Assembly (NCBI GenBank): GCA_963784995.1 | Contig: CAWATZ010000003.1 | Location: 2,356,001-2,420,000, forward strand | Length of the DNA stretch: 64,000 nucleotides | Source of the DNA: CAWATZ01 sp963784995 | Lineage (GTDB): Bacteria; Planctomycetota; Planctomycetia; Gemmatales; Gemmataceae | Direction: 5' to 3' | Part shown: positions 20,745 to 29,444 of the stretch, in pieces | Layout: every line of letters begins with the position of its first letter | Position numbering within the stretch: position 1 is the stretch's first letter | The notes under the pieces: model-generated | What the model saw: the letters and a program-made list of their open reading frames with translations, nothing else | The model's database searches: none | What the model was told of the DNA's origin: nothing | Translations under genes and position numbers: made by a program

Positions 20745-22148
20745 ATGCACCCCCTTCCGGTGTTCTCGCCCCGACTTGGATGGCTGGCCGTGCTGGCGCT
20801 GGCGTTGGCCGGCCCGTCCGGTCTGCGGGCCGACGACTGGCCCCAGTGGCTGGGTCCGAAGCGCGATGGCGTCTGGCGCGAAACCGGCATCCTGGAGAAG
20901 TTCCCGGCCGAGGGCTTGAAACCCCGCTGGCGCGTCCCGGTGGGCGGCGGCTACGCCGGGCCCGCCGTGGCCGAGGGCCGGGTGGTCGTCACCGACCGCA
21001 TCCTGGCCCCGGGAGCAAGCAACCCGGATGATCCCTTCGCCAAGGCCAGGTCCGCCGGCAAGGAGCGCATCCTGTGCCTGGAGGAAACGTCCGGCAAGGT
21101 GCTCTGGCAGCACGAGTACAACGTGACCTACGAGGTCGCTTACCCCTGCGGTCCGCGGACCACTCCGGTGATCCGCGGCGAGCGGGTTTACACCCTGGGA
21201 GCGATGGGCGATCTGTTCTGTCTGAACCTCTTGAGCGGCAAGGTGATCTGGTCGAAGAACTTTCCCCGCGATTACGACGCCCCCGTCCCGATCTGGGGCT
21301 TTGCCGCCAGTCCGCTGCTGGACGGCGACAGGCTGATTTGCATGGTCGGCGGCAAGGAGGGCGTGGTGATGGCGTTTGACGCCGGCACGGGCAAGAAAAA
21401 GTGGGGGGCCCTGGCCGGCGACGCCAACGAACCGGGGTACTGCCCGCCGGTGATCTATCGCGTCGGCGGCACGCGCCAGCTGATCGTCTGGCACCCCGAG
21501 TCCGTCAATGGCCTCGATCCCGAAACGGGCAAACACTACTGGTCGCAGAAGTTCAAGGTCAGGGCCGGCCTGACCATTCCGACGCCCCGTGTCGAGGGCG
21601 ATCTGTTGCTGGTGTCGTCGTTCTACAACGGCTCGATGCTGGTCCGGCTCGCCAAGGACAAACCCGACGTGGTTGGAGTGGTCTGGAAAAGCGCGGCCCG
21701 GGGCGAAAGACCGGACAAGACCGACACCCTGCACAGCATCATGCCGACCCCCTTCATCCGCGATGGTTACGTCTACGGCGTGTGCAGCTACGGCGAGCTG
21801 CGCTGTCTGCGGTTGGCCGACGGCAAGCGCATCTGGCAGGATTTGCGGGCCACCGGCCGCGCCAACCAGTCCGGAACCCGTGCGGCGACCGAGCGCTGGG
21901 CCAACGCCTTCCTCACACCCAACGGCGACCGCTGGTTCCTGTTCAACGAGAAGGGCGACCTGATCATCGCCAAGCTGAGTCCGGATGGATACGAGGAGAT
22001 CGGTCGGACGCACGTCCTGGAGCCAACCGGGTCGGCTGCGGGCCGCAAGGTCCTCTGGTCGCACCCGGCTTACGCCAGCAAGTGCATCTTCGCACGCAAC
22101 GACAAGGAGATCGTCTGCATCTCGCTGGCAGCGGGGCAGGAGAAATAG
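20745..22148 (+). CDS. Secreted PQQ-type beta-propeller protein
   Basis: The 467-residue product starts at ATG 20745, 9 nt after AGGAG. A signal peptide (LGWLAVLALALAGPSGLRA) precedes DDWPQWLGPKRDGVW, the typical start of planctomycete PQQ-binding-like proteins. Propeller repeats follow, such as LCLEETSGKVLWQHEYN, FCLNLLSGKVIWSKNF and RLADGKRIWQDL. No catalytic dehydrogenase residues stand out. It is probably periplasmic; function is unknown. Confidence 0.85.
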   Translation: MHPLPVFSPRLGWLAVLALALAGPSGLRADDWPQWLGPKRDGVWRETGILEKFPAEGLKPRWRVPVGGGYAGPAVAEGRVVVTDRILAPGASNPDDPFAKARSAGKERILCLEETSGKVLWQHEYNVTYEVAYPCGPRTTPVIRGERVYTLGAMGDLFCLNLLSGKVIWSKNFPRDYDAPVPIWGFAASPLLDGDRLICMVGGKEGVVMAFDAGTGKKKWGALAGDANEPGYCPPVIYRVGGTRQLIVWHPESVNGLDPETGKHYWSQKFKVRAGLTIPTPRVEGDLLLVSSFYNGSMLVRLAKDKPDVVGVVWKSAARGERPDKTDTLHSIMPTPFIRDGYVYGVCSYGELRCLRLADGKRIWQDLRATGRANQSGTRAATERWANAFLTPNGDRWFLFNEKGDLIIAKLSPDGYEEIGRTHVLEPTGSAAGRKVLWSHPAYASKCIFARNDKEIVCISLAAGQEK

Positions 22149-22159
22149 CGATCCTTGTT

Positions 22160-22242
22160 TAGCCGCGACGCGGAGCCGCGCAGCGGCGCAGCGGAGCGTG
22201 GCCGGGCGACGCGCTCCGCTGCGCGGCTCCGCGTCACGGCTA
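22160..22242. repeat. Palindromic repeat, TTAGCCGCGACGCGGAGC family
   Basis: The 26-nt arms 22160-22185 and 22217-22242 pair with one mismatch. They share the GCCGCGACGCGGAGC core with the copies near 10.4 and 26.0 kb. It starts 11 nt after the propeller gene stop. Confidence 0.85.
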
Positions 22243-22280
22243 TTGCGACTCAGAAAGAAAAAGACCGCCTCGGCCCCTGA

Positions 22281-22385
22281 CCCAGGGCGATGCCCTGGGC
22301 TATTGTGTTGCGCCCCTTCGGGGCGAAAGACAAGGTTTTCCGCCCCGAAGGGGCGCAACACGATAGCCCAGGGCATCGCCCTGGG
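22281..22385. repeat. Long inverted repeat with 45-bp arms
   Basis: The arms 22281-22325 and 22341-22385 pair with one mismatch. Each arm contains two nested palindromes (CCCAGGGC-GAT-GCCCTGGG and CGCCCC-TT-CGGGGCG). Together with the preceding repeat it fills the gap between the propeller gene and lipA. It is a different sequence family from its neighbour. Confidence 0.88.
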
Positions 22386-22498
22386 TGGGAGGAGCATCGG
22401 CCTTTGTCTTCCTGAGCCGCTATAAACAGTCCGTCTTTTCCTGCCGGGACAGGCTCGCTACACTGACCGTAGTGGCCCAAGTTCCCAGGAATCGTTCC

Positions 22499-23405
22499 AT
22501 GCTCGCGCTTCCGACCATCGATCCCTCGGCTCCCGTTCGGCGTCTGCCCGCCTGGCTGAAGCGCAAGCTGCCGCGCGGCAACGGCAACTTCTACACCGAG
22601 GGGCTGCTGCGCGAGCTGCGTCTGGAAACGGTCTGCGAGAACGCCCGCTGTCCCAATCGGCCCGAGTGCTACTCGCGGCGCACGGCCACCTTCATGATCC
22701 TCGGCAACGTCTGCACCCGGCCCTGCGGTTTCTGCTCGGTCCCGAAAGGCACCCCGGAGCATCTCGAAGACGACGAACCCGACCGGGTCGCCGAGGCGGC
22801 AGCCCGGCTGGGTCTGAGGCACGTGGTGATTACCTCGGTCACGCGCGACGATTTGCCCGACGGCGGCGCTGACCATTTCCGCCGCTGCATCCTGGCCGTC
22901 CGGCAGCGGACCGGGGCCGTGGTCGAGGTGCTGACACCGGATTTCCTGGGCGATCTGTCGGCCGTGGACACGGTGCTGCAGGCCGCTCCCGAGGTGTTCA
23001 ACCACAACACGGAAACGGTGCCGCGCCTCTACAAGAAGGTGCGCGGCCGGGCGGCGTATCAGCGCAGTCTCGATCTGCTCGCCCACGTCAAGAAGCGCTC
23101 GCCCCAGACGGTGACCAAGAGCGGCCTGATGCTGGGGCTGGGTGAAACGATCGACGAGCTGTTTGAGGTGCTGGCCGACCTGCGCTCGGTTGGCTGCGAT
23201 ACGCTGACCCTGGGACAGTACCTGGCACCGACGCTCAAGCACGTCCCCGTTCTGCGCTGACGTGCCGCCGGCCGAGTTCGACCAGCTGGCGGACCTGGCC
23301 CGGAAACTGGGCTTCCGCAAGGTCGTGGCCGGGCCCTTCGTCCGATCCAGCTACCACGCCGACGAGATGGTTCCCGAGCATGCCAACAGAAGTCATCCTG
23401 CCTGA
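22499..23405 (+). CDS. lipA: Lipoyl synthase with a frameshift near the C-terminus
   Basis: This radical SAM enzyme inserts two sulfurs into octanoyl groups on lipoyl domains. The auxiliary cluster motif is CENARCPNRPEC, the radical SAM CxxxCxxC is CTRPCGFC, and LTLGQYLAP is near the end. In the written frame it stops at 23260 after HVPVLR. One base too many near 23259 explains this: skipping it gives Tyr and then VPPAEFDQLADLARKLGF ... GPFVRSSYHADEM, the normal LipA C-terminus including the RSSYH segment. Repaired length is 301 residues. It heads the group lipA, lipoyl-like protein, tmk, holB. Confidence 0.9.
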
Positions 23406-23622
23406 CCTGGGGGCCGCGCCGGTCCAGCTCAGTCTGTGGTTTGTCGATCCGGGCGAGCGCGTCCTGGCCGGCGAACGGCTGGTCGAGGTGATCGTCTCCG
23501 GCGCCAGCTTTGACGTCGCCGCCCCCGCCACCGGCATCCTCCGCGAACGGCGCGCCTTGCCGCGCGACGCACTGGTTCCCGGGCAAGTGCTGGGCGTGCT
23601 GGACGAGGAACCGGACCACTGA
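23380..23622 (+). CDS. Lipoyl/biotinyl-like domain protein lacking lysine
   Basis: The 80-residue protein is a single lipoyl-type domain: VILPDLG at the start, FVDPGERVLAGERLVEV, and DVAAPATGILRER after the hairpin. In true lipoyl domains the hairpin tip carries Asp-Lys-Ala; here it is SGAS, and the whole protein has no Lys. It therefore cannot carry lipoate or biotin in the usual way. It overlaps the repaired lipA end by 26 nt, so translation is probably coupled. It may be a scaffold or a divergent partner of lipoate metabolism. Confidence 0.75.
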   Translation: MPTEVILPDLGAAPVQLSLWFVDPGERVLAGERLVEVIVSGASFDVAAPATGILRERRALPRDALVPGQVLGVLDEEPDH

Positions 23623-23633
23623 GGGAGTCACCG

Positions 23634-24284
23634 ATGGCCCGTGGGTTCTTCCTGTCGCTGGACGGCATCGACGGCACCGGCAAATCGACCCAGTGCCGGC
23701 TGCTGGCCGACTGGCTCCGCCAGCACGGCCGGCCGGTCGTTTCCTGTGTCGATCCGGGTTCGACGCCGCTGGGCGAGCAACTGCGTGCCATCGTGCTGCA
23801 GCAGCGCGGCGAAATCGCCATGACCAGCGAGGCCCTGCTGTTCATGGCCAGCCGGGCCCAGCTGGTCGCCTCGGTGATCCGGCCCGCCCTCGACGCCGGC
23901 AGCGTCGTTCTGTCCGACCGCTTTCTGCTTGCCAACGTGGTTTACCAGGGTCATGCCGGTGGACTCGACCCGGAACGGCTCTGGCAGGTGGGCCACTTTG
24001 CCACCGGCGGCCTGGAGCCCGACTTGACCCTGGTGCTGGATCTGCCCGTCGAGACGGCCCAGGCCCGGCGGCAACAGCCGGCGGATCGCGTCGAGAGCCG
24101 TGACCGGCATTATCATGAGCGCGTCCGGCAGGGCTTCCTGGTCGAGGCGCGGCGGAGGCCGGACCGTATCCGTGTCATTGATGCGAACGGGTCCGTCGCC
24201 GAAGTGCAGGAGCGGATTCAGCGCGAAGTGGAAGAAAGGAGATCCCGGTGTCCTGGAAACGGATTCGCGGACACGACAACCTGA
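23634..24284 (+). CDS. tmk: Thymidylate kinase
   Basis: TMP kinase phosphorylates dTMP to dTDP. The P-loop is GIDGTGKST at residues 11-19, the substrate-binding Asp-Arg is in VVLSDRFLLANVVYQG, and the LID region carries QARRQQPADRVESRD. The length of 216 residues is normal. The start is preceded by GAGGGAGT. Its 3' end overlaps holB by 37 nt. tmk-holB is a widespread gene pair. Confidence 0.93.
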   Translation: MARGFFLSLDGIDGTGKSTQCRLLADWLRQHGRPVVSCVDPGSTPLGEQLRAIVLQQRGEIAMTSEALLFMASRAQLVASVIRPALDAGSVVLSDRFLLANVVYQGHAGGLDPERLWQVGHFATGGLEPDLTLVLDLPVETAQARRQQPADRVESRDRHYHERVRQGFLVEARRRPDRIRVIDANGSVAEVQERIQREVEERRSRCPGNGFADTTT

Positions 24285-25327
24285 TCCGGTCCTTCAGCCA
24301 CGTGATCCGGCGGGGCCGGCTGGCCCATGCCTATCTCTTCACCGGCGCCAGCGGCATCGGCAAGCGGCTCTTCGCCATCGAGCTGGCCAAGGCCCTGCTC
24401 TGTGAGGACCCCAACGCCAGCAACAAGGAGTTACTCGAAGGCTGCGATCGCTGCCCGGCCTGTGTGCAGATCAATGCGGGGACTCATCCCGACTTTCTCT
24501 TCACCGAACGGCCGGAGGAGAAGAACGAGTTTCCCGTCGATCTGATGCGCGACGTGCGCGAATGGTTCAGCCTCAAGTCGGCTCGGGGCAAGGGCAAGGT
24601 GGTGGTGATCAACGACGCCGAGGACTTCAACGAGGAATCGGCCAACTGCTTCCTCAAGACGCTGGAGGAGCCGCCGGCCGGCTCGGTGCTGATCCTGATC
24701 ACGGCGAACCTGGAGCGCCAGTTACCCACGATCCTCTCGCGCTGCCAGGTGATCCGCTTTGCTCCGCTGCCCGTGCCGGCGGTCGAGGAACTGCTCCGGG
24801 CCCAGAAAACCGAGGACGGCCAGCCAGCCATCCCTGCGGGCATGATCCCCCGGCTGGTACGGTTGAGCGGCGGCAGCGTGGCAGTCGCCCTGGCCCTGGC
24901 GGACCCGGCCCTGTGGGAGTTTCGCCGGATTTTGCTGGCGGGATTGACACGCACTCCTGTGAAGTGCGTCGAACTGGCGCGGGCCTGGATGGAGTTTGCC
25001 GAGGGAGCGGGGAAGGAGGGGCCGGCTCAGCGCAAGCGCTCCCGGCTGATGCTGCAGCTGCTGATCGATTTCCTGAGCGACGCGCTGGCCCTGCACCAGG
25101 GACTGCCGCCGCGACGCACCGAGGCGGAGGACCGGCCCTTGCTCGACGCGATGGTTGCGCTGACCACCACCGAACGGCTGCTGGACCTGCTGGAGCGCTG
25201 CCTGGAGACAGATCGGCAGATTGTGCGCTACGTGCCGCTGGCGCTATGTGTGGAGCGCTGCTGGATGCGCTGGCGCAGCGGCTGGGATAACGCTCAACCT
25301 CGCAACCTCTCACGGGGTACACTGTGA
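24248..25327 (+). CDS. holB: DNA polymerase III delta' subunit
   Basis: The clamp-loader subunit has 359 residues from a GTG start. The AAA+ core is recognised by FTGASGIGKRLFA (P-loop), a zinc module with four Cys (C of LLCEDP and CDRCPAC), VVVINDAEDFNEESANCFLKTLEEPP (Walker B region), and LPTILSRCQVIRF (sensor 1/SRC). It assembles with gamma/tau and delta to load the beta clamp. It is the last gene of the lipA-tmk group. Confidence 0.92.
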   Translation: MSWKRIRGHDNLIRSFSHVIRRGRLAHAYLFTGASGIGKRLFAIELAKALLCEDPNASNKELLEGCDRCPACVQINAGTHPDFLFTERPEEKNEFPVDLMRDVREWFSLKSARGKGKVVVINDAEDFNEESANCFLKTLEEPPAGSVLILITANLERQLPTILSRCQVIRFAPLPVPAVEELLRAQKTEDGQPAIPAGMIPRLVRLSGGSVAVALALADPALWEFRRILLAGLTRTPVKCVELARAWMEFAEGAGKEGPAQRKRSRLMLQLLIDFLSDALALHQGLPPRRTEAEDRPLLDAMVALTTTERLLDLLERCLETDRQIVRYVPLALCVERCWMRWRSGWDNAQPRNLSRGTL

Positions 25328-25340
25328 ACTCGGCAGGACT

Positions 25341-25963
25341 TCATTCGTGTGGCCGCTTTGCCGCAGCACCGGGTTCGGCACTTTTTTCTGAACGGGGCCA
25401 ATTGAGGATACGCAACACGATCATCTCGTCGTCGTGAAAGCTGAACGCAATCCGGAAGCAAGACGACAGTCGTAACCCGTCGAATGCCCTGCCGACACCA
25501 GGCGGTCCACAACCCGCCACAAAGCTACGATGATGCGTCCTTCCAACTCCGGGCAGTCCTCGCTGCTCCTGAAGTAGTGTTCCCAAGGAGGCAGTTCCAC
25601 GAACGCGACCAAGTCATACTGGAATGAGCCCCGCAAGTTGCAGTCGTCCACTCGGTTGGTGTGGTGGGCAACGTAATAGCGAGCGTCCTGCCAGCCCTGT
25701 TCCTTGGCGAACAACTTGTTACGGTGTTTTATCTGATACCGCTCCTGCCGCTGGGCTTCTGCGAGCGAGTTCTTGAGCGTGTCGAAATTGAGGGCTACAC
25801 CGGCGTACTCACAGTCCACGGTGAAGGTGAAGGCTGAGAAAAGTTCGTCCGGGTGTTCAGCAGCGAACTTGCGGATCAGGGCCGCACTCCGTTCAAAGAG
25901 CGTTTCCTCAGCCGAGGACCAATCCGGTTGCACCACCGACAACCTCCTGTGCCCGAACCACAT
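25341..25963 (-). CDS. DUF4303-like protein with a frameshift
   Basis: The written frame from 25963 ends at 25421 in an unrelated tail (TGYDCRLASGLRS). Restoring one missing base near 25484 gives HFDGLRLSSCFRIAFSFHDD followed by EMIVLRILNWP and a stop at 25341, for 207 residues. The N-terminal half has EHPDELFSAFTFTVDCEYAG, which resembles DUF4303-type immunity or regulatory proteins. The assignment is tentative. There is no signal peptide or membrane segment. It converges on holB with only 13 nt between. Confidence 0.55.
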
Positions 25964-25966
25964 TTG

Positions 25967-26035
25967 TTTAGCCGCGACAGCGCAGCGGAGCGCGGGCTGT
26001 GGGTTGCCCGCGCTCCGCTCCGCGTCGCGGCTAAC
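25967..26035. repeat. Palindromic repeat, TTAGCCGCGAC family
   Basis: The outer arms TTAGCCGCGA and TCGCGGCTAA and the inner arms AGCGGAGCGCGGGC and GCCCGCGCTCCGCT pair around a short loop. It is the third copy of the family found at 10394 and 22160. It sits just before the 3' end of the hydrolase gene at 26039, close to the start of the DUF4303-like gene. Confidence 0.8.
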
Positions 26036-26038
26036 AGC

Positions 26039-28498
26039 TTACCGTGACACCACGATGTCAACGTGAGCCAGGAAGAGCCGCTGCCGGTCTCCGGTCTGAT
26101 ACAGGACCTCCAGCAGGGTCGCCAGGCTGGGCGTCAGCTTCTCCGGCCGACGAGCCCCTGCCGGGCCATTGACGTAGATCGTCACCTTCTTGTCGAAATT
26201 GATCATGTTCTGGCCCTGAGCATTGCGGCCCAGCCAGACCGTCACCTGTTTGACTCCTTTCGCCGTGACCCGGATCTCGTTGGTCGCCGGATCGATTTTG
26301 CCGGTGAGCATCGCCGGGACCGTCGCTGTGTTCCAGGCGGTGGCCGAGTTCAGACAGCGCGGCATCACCTGCTGGGTGGAGAGCCAGTAGAAGTGGTTGT
26401 CGGTCTGCCGCATGGTGCTGAACTCGCTGCCCAGCGGACCGCCCAGGCCTTCGGTGCCCAGCTGCTTGAGCGGAAAGGCTCGCTTCTTGTTCCGCATCCA
26501 GTCGAAGATGATCGGCGGCTCGCCGCCAAACCATTCCATACCCCGGCCGCGGTACTCCACCCACATGGTCGGATAGAAGCGCGTCAACCAGGCCTCGAAC
26601 AGGCTGCGCGTCCTCTTTTTCGTGTCGCCCGCGCTGTCGCCCAGGATGCAGTAGAACGGCAAATACTGGGCATTGCGGAGATACCGGGCCGAGAACAGCT
26701 CGGGATTGCCGGACATGGGAATGACGCCGGCAAAGAGGTCGGGATGGGACAGGCCGACGTCGTAGGCCATGCTGCCGCCCTGACCCAGACCAAAGAGGAA
26801 GACCCGGTCGGAGTTGACGTTGAAACGCCGCCTCAGGTCGTACAGCGTTTGCAGCACCGTCTGATGCTCGCGCTCGGAGTAAGTGTAGCCGTTGGCGATC
26901 CCCTGCTCCCAGTGAGGAGCGGCCAGGACGTAGCCGTTCTCGGCCGCCAGTTGCCGCCAGCGTTCCAGCATCTCCCGGGGCTTCTCGCCCAGGTCGTTCA
27001 GCACCAGCAGCACCGGGAAGGAGCGACCCGGATGATACCCCGGCGGCAACTGCAGCGTGTAGGTCACAGCCCCTGCCCCGCGACCGCCGAGGCTCACTTC
27101 GATCGGTTTGCCGTCGGTCTTCTCCGGGGTCTCGAACGGAGGCAGCGTCGGGATCATCTGCACGAACTCATCGATCGGAACGACACCCTTCCCTTTGAGG
27201 TAATCATCCACCAGCTTGCGGCGTTTCTCCTGGACCGGCTCACGCTGGGTGGCCAGCACCAGGGAGCGTGCCGACCACAGTTGCAGGGCGCGCTCGACTC
27301 CGGTCTCGGCCGAGGCATTGCCCAGCAGCCAGCCGCTGACGGCCAGGGCCATGATCTCGGCGGCAGGAGCAGTCTCCTTGTCCCTGCCCTGCTCGCGGAG
27401 TTTCCTGGCCTGTTCGGCCTGTCCCAGGAACGTTTCCAGCCGGTGCAGTGTGTCCGGGCTGAGTTCCGCCTTGATCGCCGCGGCCATGTCCAGGACCGCC
27501 TGCCGATTGCCGCCGCCCACACGGGCCGCCTGATCGTCAAGCAAGGTCCGGGCCCGCTCCAGTTTCTTGCGGGTGGAAGCGTAGTCGGCCTTCAGGCCGG
27601 CGACCCCGGCCAGCACCTGCTGGTCCGCCCCGTCCTGGGGGAAAGTGGTCAGCCGTTGCCAGACCGTCTCGTACTGACCCGCCAGGTGCAGCCGTTTGAT
27701 CTCCTCGTAATTCTCCCGGCTGCGCATCCGGGTCAGGGCCGCCAGGGCCGCCTCGGTCCGCTGCTTCTGTTCGGGCAGATCCTTGAGCAGCTGGCGCAGC
27801 TCCAGCTCGGCATGGTCGTACCAGCCAGCCTGGGCCAGGAAATCGCACAGCTTGAAACGTCGAGTCGCCTGGTCTTCCGGCTTCAGTCCCGGAGTGATGT
27901 TGTAATCCGGGTGACTCCGCAGCAGACCGACCACGGCCTCCGGACCCAGCTCCCGCGTCAGGTAGAAGGCGTTCCAGGGGTTTTGGACTCCAGCAAACTT
28001 CATGGGCGTCGTGGGGTCGGCCCGGGCATGGTAGGGTGTCAGGAAACCCAGCCGCTGTTTCACTTTGACCTGTGCCCCGGAAGCGGTACGGAACTCGTAT
28101 TTGCGTTCCCACTTATTGTCCCAGGGGCCCGGTTCCATGACCGCAGCGATACCGGGGAGTTGCCCGCCGGCGCCGCCCAGGACAAAGTTCTTGTTGATGA
28201 CGCGGAGTTCCTCCTTGCGCTCCGACTTCTTGGTCTCGGCCACGTGGGTGTGGCTGAAATAGACCCGTCGGGCCACGTCATCGATGAAGAACGAGAAGCC
28301 CTTGGGGACCATGATGTAATCCCGGGCCCCCTTGTCCCATACGGCTTCGTACTCCCGGCCGACCTTCCCTTCGACGACAAAGCCATCCTTGAGAAAGATC
28401 AGGTCGCCCCGGGCCGGGGAACCAGCCAGCACGCCCAGCACCGGCAGCATTGCCAGGGCCAGGAGGAGGCAGCGAGACTGTGCAATCCGTGTTCTCAT
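26039..28498 (-). CDS. Secreted alpha/beta-hydrolase-like protein, nucleophile Ser missing
   Basis: The 819-residue protein starts at ATG 28498 with a signal peptide (SRCLLLALAMLPVLGVLAG). The N-terminal 100 residues (GDLIFLKDGFVVEGKVGREY) are a typical planctomycete domain. A helical middle region (TPR-like, residues about 200-480) is followed by an esterase/PHB-depolymerase-like domain: YTLQLPPGYHPGRSFPVLLVL, then RVFLFGLGQGGSMAYDVGLSHPDLFAGVIPMSG. The expected nucleophile motif GxSxG reads GLGQG. A C-terminal beta domain ends the protein. It may be a non-catalytic hydrolase-like protein. Confidence 0.75.
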   Translation of the reverse strand: MRTRIAQSRCLLLALAMLPVLGVLAGSPARGDLIFLKDGFVVEGKVGREYEAVWDKGARDYIMVPKGFSFFIDDVARRVYFSHTHVAETKKSERKEELRVINKNFVLGGAGGQLPGIAAVMEPGPWDNKWERKYEFRTASGAQVKVKQRLGFLTPYHARADPTTPMKFAGVQNPWNAFYLTRELGPEAVVGLLRSHPDYNITPGLKPEDQATRRFKLCDFLAQAGWYDHAELELRQLLKDLPEQKQRTEAALAALTRMRSRENYEEIKRLHLAGQYETVWQRLTTFPQDGADQQVLAGVAGLKADYASTRKKLERARTLLDDQAARVGGGNRQAVLDMAAAIKAELSPDTLHRLETFLGQAEQARKLREQGRDKETAPAAEIMALAVSGWLLGNASAETGVERALQLWSARSLVLATQREPVQEKRRKLVDDYLKGKGVVPIDEFVQMIPTLPPFETPEKTDGKPIEVSLGGRGAGAVTYTLQLPPGYHPGRSFPVLLVLNDLGEKPREMLERWRQLAAENGYVLAAPHWEQGIANGYTYSEREHQTVLQTLYDLRRRFNVNSDRVFLFGLGQGGSMAYDVGLSHPDLFAGVIPMSGNPELFSARYLRNAQYLPFYCILGDSAGDTKKRTRSLFEAWLTRFYPTMWVEYRGRGMEWFGGEPPIIFDWMRNKKRAFPLKQLGTEGLGGPLGSEFSTMRQTDNHFYWLSTQQVMPRCLNSATAWNTATVPAMLTGKIDPATNEIRVTAKGVKQVTVWLGRNAQGQNMINFDKKVTIYVNGPAGARRPEKLTPSLATLLEVLYQTGDRQRLFLAHVDIVVSR

Positions 28499-28699
28499 GA
28501 TCGATGCTCCGATTCCCGTCCGGAAAGCACCTTCCTCGTCCCCAGTCGCGATCGGGCTGAAGAGCAGCCCGTGGAAGTTTGGCCGGCGGGAACAATGCGC
28601 CATGCCGTTATTGTGGCCGTTGACCCCTGCGGTCGTCAAGGAACAGTTGCAAGCAGCCCGACAAGAAGCGAGAATACCAGCAAAGGGCCTCGACAACTC

Positions 28700-28730
28700 T
28701 CCCCTCTCCCCGCTGGGGAGAGGGGAGAAA
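28700..28730. repeat. Single CCCTCTCCCC palindrome
   Basis: CCCCTCTCCCC and GGGGAGAGGGG form a hairpin with a GCT centre, the same unit as in each arm of 321-423. It precedes the start codon of the zinc-ribbon gene at 28749 by about 18 nt and would occupy its ribosome-binding region. Confidence 0.75.
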
Positions 28731-28748
28731 AACAATGAGTCCGCATCC

Positions 28749-29270
28749 ATGCCGATCCGGTTTCGCTGTCCGCATTGCCAGCAACTGCTGGGCATCGCTC
28801 GCCGCAAGGCTGGCACCAAGGTCGAATGTCCGACCTGCCGGACCACCTTGCTGGTGCCGGGAACCGATCAAGCCGACGTGCCGGCCCTGCCGCCCGCCGC
28901 CCAGAGCGGGACCGCTCCCCGCTTGCCCGCGCCGCCACCTCCCGCTGTCGAGGAACCCCTTTTCGAGCGCAGCGATTTTGAACAGGTCTTTGCTCCGTCC
29001 GCCCCGGAGCCGGAGGCACGCCCTCCCGGACCGTCCGAGCATCCCGTTGTCCGAATTCCGTTCAGTAACGGACCAGCTCCCGGGGAACCGGCAGTCAGCG
29101 AACCGCCTGTGCCTCTCCCGGCGCCCCTCCCCGGTGCGGACTGGGACGGCTCGGCCGGCTATTTGCTCACGCCGCGGCGGGCCACAATCCTCACCGTGCT
29201 GATCATCCTGCTGATGGCGGTTGCCTTTCTCGGCGGCGTCTGCGTCGGCAAGTACGTACTCCCCCAGTAA
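28749..29270 (+). CDS. Zinc-ribbon, C-terminally anchored membrane protein
   Basis: The 173-residue protein begins with a zinc ribbon (FRCPHCQQ ... VECPTCRTT, residues 6-32). A Pro/Ala-rich disordered region follows, and one transmembrane helix (AILTVLIILLMAVAFLGGVC) near the C-terminus. The layout resembles the proteins at 1150-4395 and 45010-46010. The start at 28749 is set by the zinc ribbon; the upstream extension of the frame is not coding-like. Function unknown. Confidence 0.7.
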   Translation: MPIRFRCPHCQQLLGIARRKAGTKVECPTCRTTLLVPGTDQADVPALPPAAQSGTAPRLPAPPPPAVEEPLFERSDFEQVFAPSAPEPEARPPGPSEHPVVRIPFSNGPAPGEPAVSEPPVPLPAPLPGADWDGSAGYLLTPRRATILTVLIILLMAVAFLGGVCVGKYVLPQ

Positions 29271-29444
29271 ATCTCACTGAGGCTTGTAACAGATCGATCG
29301 ATTGCAACGGCTGGCGGGTGCCCGTTTCGATCCTGGCGGGAACAAATCTCGCTTTCCGGCCGGGAGAACAGGTCACAATCGTCATGGGGTCGTTTCCTGC
29401 AAGGCCCCGGTTCCGTTCCGCCCTGTCTGGAGCATCAGCAAGCC

